DNA of 9,365 nt from Frankiaceae bacterium (GTDB lineage Bacteria > Actinomycetota > Actinomycetes > JAVEEJ01), in the NCBI GenBank assembly GCA_030840515.1, contig JAVEEJ010000084.1:1-9365 (forward strand), given 5' to 3'. Of this stretch, positions 6,493 to 9,365 are shown in pieces. The notes below the pieces were generated by a model. That model was not told where the DNA came from. It saw only the letters and a program-made list of their open reading frames with translations, and ran no database searches. A program made the translations under genes and the position numbers. How positions within the stretch are numbered: the first letter of the stretch is position 1; the number at the start of each line of letters is the position of its first letter.

Positions 6493-8820
6493 ATGCCGGA
6501 CCAGCCGATGCCAGAGACGGCGCGGCGACTGGTCCTGACGCAGGCGGCCTCGGTGGACGACGTCGAGCAAGCGGTGATCGGAATGGACCGCGCAGGGCGC
6601 ATCGTGTTCTTCAGCGCTGCGGCCGAAGGTCTGTTCGGCCGCCGGGCGGCGGAGGCCCTAGGGGAACTCGCGACTGAGTTGCTGCCGCCGGAGACCACCG
6701 ATAGCGCCGCGGTGCTGCGGGCAGCGGTTCTGTCGGGAGAGACGTACACGGGGCAGGTGGTACTCCGCCGCTTCGACGGCGTGCGCTTCGTCGCGACGGT
6801 GGCCGCGAAGCCCGTTCAGGACGACGACGGCGCCTTCGTGGCCGCGATCGTCGTTTCCGGGGACCTGACCGCAAGGCGGGAGGCGCAAGCGACAGCCCAG
6901 CAGTTCGTCGCCATCGTCTCCTCGAGCGCCGACGCGATCTTCACTAAGAGCCTCGACGGCATCATCCTTTCCTGGAACCGCGGGGCCGAGCTGCTTTACG
7001 GGTACGCCGCCGATGACGTCGTCGGCAGACACGTGAGCCTGCTCAATCCGCATGAGACCGGCGCGGAGATCCAAGGACTGCTGACGGCGGCCGCGGCGGG
7101 CGAGACTGTGGCGGGGCTCGAAACGCAGCGTCGACATCGGGATGGGACCGTCCTCGATGTCTCGCTCACGGTGTCACCCGTCTTCGACGAGCTGGGCGAC
7201 GTCGTCTGTGCATCCGTCATCGCCCGCGACATCAGCGACCGCCGACGGCTCGAGCGCCAGTTGGCCCGTCAAGCCACCCATGACGAAGTCACCGGTCTCC
7301 CCAACCGCACGTTGCTGGAAGATCGCCTCGTCCGTGCGTTGGTCCGATCCCTGCGGCAGCGGCGTGCGCTTGCCGTTCTCCTCGTGGACCTCGATCGCTT
7401 CAGCGTCGTCAACGCCCTACACGGGCACGTCGTGGGTGATCACGTGCTGCAGGCGGTGGGCAGCAGGCTTGTGACCACGGCGAGCCCAGGGGACACAGTC
7501 GCGCGTCTTGGGGGCGACGCGTTTGTCGTTCTGTGCGAAGAGACGCCAGCCAGCGGCGCTGAGGAACTAGGTGACCGGATCGTCAAGGCCCTGCAGGTGC
7601 CGCTCGATGCCTCCGGGTTGCTGGTGCGCGCCTCGGCCAGCATCGGTATAGCCATCTCCCCGCCCCTCACGGCCAATGCCGAGACACTGCTGAGGAGCGC
7701 CCAGGCCGCCGTCTATGAGGCCAAGGCCGCCGGCCGCGGCCGCTGGCACCTGCTCGACAAGCTGTCCGAGGCGCGGTGGAACGAACGCCTCGAACTCACC
7801 GAGGAGCTGCGCGAAGCACTCGGCGGCGGTCGCTTGGAACTGCACTACCAGCCGATCGTCCAGGTGGAGACCGGTCGCGTGCTGGGGATCGAAGCGTTGG
7901 TTCGCTGGCACCACCCGGAACGGGGATGGGTCCCCCCGGCTTTGTTCGTGCCTTTGGCCGAAGACAGCGGCGTCATCGCTGCTCTCGACGAGTGGGTGCT
8001 GAAACAAGCTTGTCGGGATATGGCATGGCTTCGGCGCGGACACATCCTCGAGGAAGACGCCCATGTCGCAGTCAACGTCTCTGCTCACAACGTCAGCGAC
8101 CCCGGGTTGTTCGACGTGGTCCGCGCGGCGACCGGTGACGCCGGCCTCCCCTTGGAGAACCTAGAGCTCGAGGTGACGGAGACCACCCTCATCGCGGACC
8201 GCCGAGCAGCGACACGAGTACTGACGTCCCTGCGCGACCTTGGCGTCGGGATCGCCCTGGACGACTTCGGTACCGGGTACTCCCCCTTGACTTACTTTCG
8301 AAGTCTGCCGGTCTCTACGCTGAAGATCGACCGCGTGTTCATCCAGCACATCACCACTCGACCGGACGACTTCGCCATCACAGCTGCGGTGGTCGACTTG
8401 GGACGCGCGCTGGGGCTGAGCACCGTCGCAGAGGGAGTGGAGACCGAAGGGCAGCTTGCGGTCCTGCACCGACTGGGTTGCGTAGCCGGCCAGGGCTACC
8501 TGTGGAGTCCAGCGCTGCCTCGTGACGCCTTGGCCGCCCGCCTCAGCGAGGAGCGCGGTTTCCTAGCAGCGACGCAGACCCAGCCGTCGAAACGCCCCGT
8601 CAGGTGGGGGCACCAGGCCGTGACGAACGAGCATGGTCTCCATCGCATTGTGCAGCTCCACCGTGAAGGCGCCTCGCTTGCGACGATTGCTGCTGGTCTC
8701 AACGGCGAAGGCTTCTCCAGCCCGACAAACCACCGCTGGCACGGTGCAAGCGTCGCGCGTGTCATTACCGACCTTGCTGAGGTCGCGCGGGAGCGTCGGA
8801 ACCTGCCGCCAGTCGCCTGA
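6493..8820 (+). CDS. PAS-PAS-GGDEF-EAL cyclic-di-GMP signalling protein with a recombinase-like C-terminal tail
   Basis: A 775-residue protein without transmembrane segments. PAS1 spans about 20-127, PAS2 134-250 (DAIFTKSLDGIILSWNRGAE), GGDEF 255-420, EAL 432-690, and an extra tail about 705-765. The GGDEF signature is GGDAF (340-344): the metal-binding Glu is Ala. The usual NDxxGH is NALHGH (307-312), losing the guanine-contacting Asp, so cyclase activity is unlikely. The EAL domain keeps HYQP (451-454), EALVRW (467-472), the NVS Asn, EVTE, DDFGTGYS (590-597), K611 and AEGVE (646-650). It should hydrolyse c-di-GMP to pGpG, perhaps with the degenerate GGDEF acting as a GTP or regulatory module. 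The tail (IVQLHREGASLATIAAGLN, then RWHGASVARVI) resembles the DNA-binding segment of large serine recombinases. The start ATG has a strong GGAGGTG ribosome site 5 nt upstream. Confidence 0.93.
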   Translation: MPDQPMPETARRLVLTQAASVDDVEQAVIGMDRAGRIVFFSAAAEGLFGRRAAEALGELATELLPPETTDSAAVLRAAVLSGETYTGQVVLRRFDGVRFVATVAAKPVQDDDGAFVAAIVVSGDLTARREAQATAQQFVAIVSSSADAIFTKSLDGIILSWNRGAELLYGYAADDVVGRHVSLLNPHETGAEIQGLLTAAAAGETVAGLETQRRHRDGTVLDVSLTVSPVFDELGDVVCASVIARDISDRRRLERQLARQATHDEVTGLPNRTLLEDRLVRALVRSLRQRRALAVLLVDLDRFSVVNALHGHVVGDHVLQAVGSRLVTTASPGDTVARLGGDAFVVLCEETPASGAEELGDRIVKALQVPLDASGLLVRASASIGIAISPPLTANAETLLRSAQAAVYEAKAAGRGRWHLLDKLSEARWNERLELTEELREALGGGRLELHYQPIVQVETGRVLGIEALVRWHHPERGWVPPALFVPLAEDSGVIAALDEWVLKQACRDMAWLRRGHILEEDAHVAVNVSAHNVSDPGLFDVVRAATGDAGLPLENLELEVTETTLIADRRAATRVLTSLRDLGVGIALDDFGTGYSPLTYFRSLPVSTLKIDRVFIQHITTRPDDFAITAAVVDLGRALGLSTVAEGVETEGQLAVLHRLGCVAGQGYLWSPALPRDALAARLSEERGFLAATQTQPSKRPVRWGHQAVTNEHGLHRIVQLHREGASLATIAAGLNGEGFSSPTNHRWHGASVARVITDLAEVARERRNLPPVA

Positions 8821-9136
8821 GCGGCGCAGGCAGTCCTGCCCTGACGAACCGCTCCCGGTCGTCGGGCTTCGGATCGGAGCTGAGCTTGCGAGCTTTCGGT
8901 CAGGGAGCGTGTTGTTCGCCCGCCTAGCCGCGGTGCTGGCCGCGACCGTGCTGCTGTTCATGACAAAGCCGCTCCCCCAACCCGCAGGCGACCGAGTCGG
9001 CTGAACTGCCGAGAACGGTCCTCCGTGTGTGTCAGCATGGCGTGCTCCTGCGCCCGGGGTGACCACGGCGCTGGGCACCCACGAAGTGGTCTACGCGCCT
9101 CGGCGATGCCCCGCCGCGGCAGGAGCGGGGGGACGC
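8821..9136. other. Intergenic region without a confident gene
   Basis: This 316-nt stretch lies between the EAL gene and the anti-sigma ATPase. It holds a small hairpin, GCAGG-CAGT-CCTGC (8826-8839), 5 nt after the EAL stop and lacking a T-run. A longer-range inverted repeat follows: CGAAC-CGCTCCC (8845-8856) against GGGAGCG-TGTT-GTTCG (8903-8918), 12 paired bases with a 4-nt bulge around a 46-nt loop. A 31-codon frame (8909-9004, GTG start) encodes a single hydrophobic helix, LFARLAAVLAATVLLFMT. Its ribosome site is only 1 nt from the start and it is not called as a gene. No clear promoter was seen for the downstream gene. Confidence 0.35.
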
Positions 9137-9365
9137 TTGTCCGAGACCACGGTGGAACGCATCCTGAGCCTCCCGCCCGATCCGGCCAGCGCGTCGATAG
9201 CCCGGCAGGCGCTGCGAGAGCTGCTGCTCGAGTGCGGTCACGAGGCATGGGCGGAGGCCGCCGAGCTCGCCGTGTCGGAGCTGGTGACGAACGTGGTCCT
9301 GCATGCCCACACGCCGTTGGTCATGCGAGCGACCTGCGGTAGCGAGTTGCGCGTCGAGGTAGCCG
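9137..9365 (+). CDS. RsbW-like ATP-binding anti-sigma/serine kinase domain protein, N-terminal part (runs off the right edge)
   Basis: An open frame of 76 codons to the window end. It reads LPPDPASASIARQALRELLL, then AWAEAAELAVSELVTNVVLH and AHTPLVMRATCGSELRVEVA. This is the N-terminal half of a GHKL/HATPase_c_2 domain of the RsbW/SpoIIAB type. The N-box (SELVTNVVLHA, residues 47-57, with E48, N52 and H56) coordinates Mg-ATP. Such proteins bind sigma factors or phosphorylate anti-sigma antagonists. The G1 and G2 boxes lie beyond the edge. The start is uncertain: TTG 9137 has AGGAG (9121-9125) 11 nt upstream and gives a normal family N-terminus. GTG 9152 is an alternative, and an upstream GTG (9059) would add a low-complexity Ala/Gly stretch. 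The frame is short because it is cut, so an ORF caller that needs a stop would miss it. Confidence 0.85.
   Translation, partial: MSETTVERILSLPPDPASASIARQALRELLLECGHEAWAEAAELAVSELVTNVVLHAHTPLVMRATCGSELRVEVA

Noticed and set aside
8909..9004. A 31-codon frame encoding one hydrophobic helix
   Set aside because: The GGGAG preceding the GTG is only about 1 nt away, too close to act as a ribosome site, and such short hydrophobic frames arise easily by chance. It was left as a note in the intergenic entry.
9025..9342. A 105-codon plus-strand frame and two minus-strand frames near the right edge
   Set aside because: They overlap, in other frames, the HATPase_c_2 frame with its clear N-box. Their translations are Arg/Gly/Pro-rich without motifs.

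Overview
The window reads as chromosomal DNA from a GC-rich actinobacterium. Codon third positions are mostly G/C, GTG and TTG starts are common, and the families present (DUF4389, XRE-cupin, MEDS, PAS-LuxR, RsbW-like ATPase) are typical of Actinomycetota. A Geodermatophilaceae- or Nocardioidaceae-like host is my guess; the sequence alone does not fix the genus. No tRNA, rRNA, CRISPR array, transposase or integrase gene was seen.

Left half (1-3858, all minus strand). Reading in the direction of transcription: an FAD-dependent thioredoxin-reductase-like protein with a CPYC redox pair; an 82-residue two-helix membrane protein 21 nt downstream; a 184-nt gap; an MMPL/RND-type exporter; and, overlapping it by ATGA, a DUF4389 membrane protein cut by the window edge. 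A GTG-started XRE-cupin regulator (3887-4486, plus strand) diverges from the flavoprotein. The 28-nt gap between them holds a perfect 17-bp palindrome, GGGAAC-N5-GTTCCC, a likely shared operator. The left half therefore looks like a self-contained regulator + redox enzyme + membrane/efflux unit.

Middle (4487-4804). The convergent gap holds only the C-terminal stub of a zinc-type (MDR) alcohol dehydrogenase/quinone oxidoreductase, with no catalytic domain. It marks a deletion or rearrangement junction.

Right half (4805-9365) is a signalling block. An XRE helix-turn-helix fused to a MEDS (DcmR-type) sensory domain diverges from a PAS-LuxR regulator, across a spacer with CTTGACA repeats and interleaved GACA/TGTC half-sites. 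Next comes a PAS-PAS-GGDEF-EAL protein. Its GGDEF domain is degenerate (GGDAF) and its EAL domain looks intact, so it is predicted to be a c-di-GMP phosphodiesterase. It ends in an unexpected tail of about 70 residues resembling the DNA-binding 'Recombinase' segment of serine recombinases. The window closes in an RsbW-like ATP-binding anti-sigma/kinase domain, cut by the right edge.

The most unusual items are the recombinase-like tail on the EAL protein, the XRE-MEDS fusion with its divergent PAS-LuxR partner, and the palindrome between the XRE-cupin regulator and the flavoprotein. I found no clear evidence of an entirely new system.
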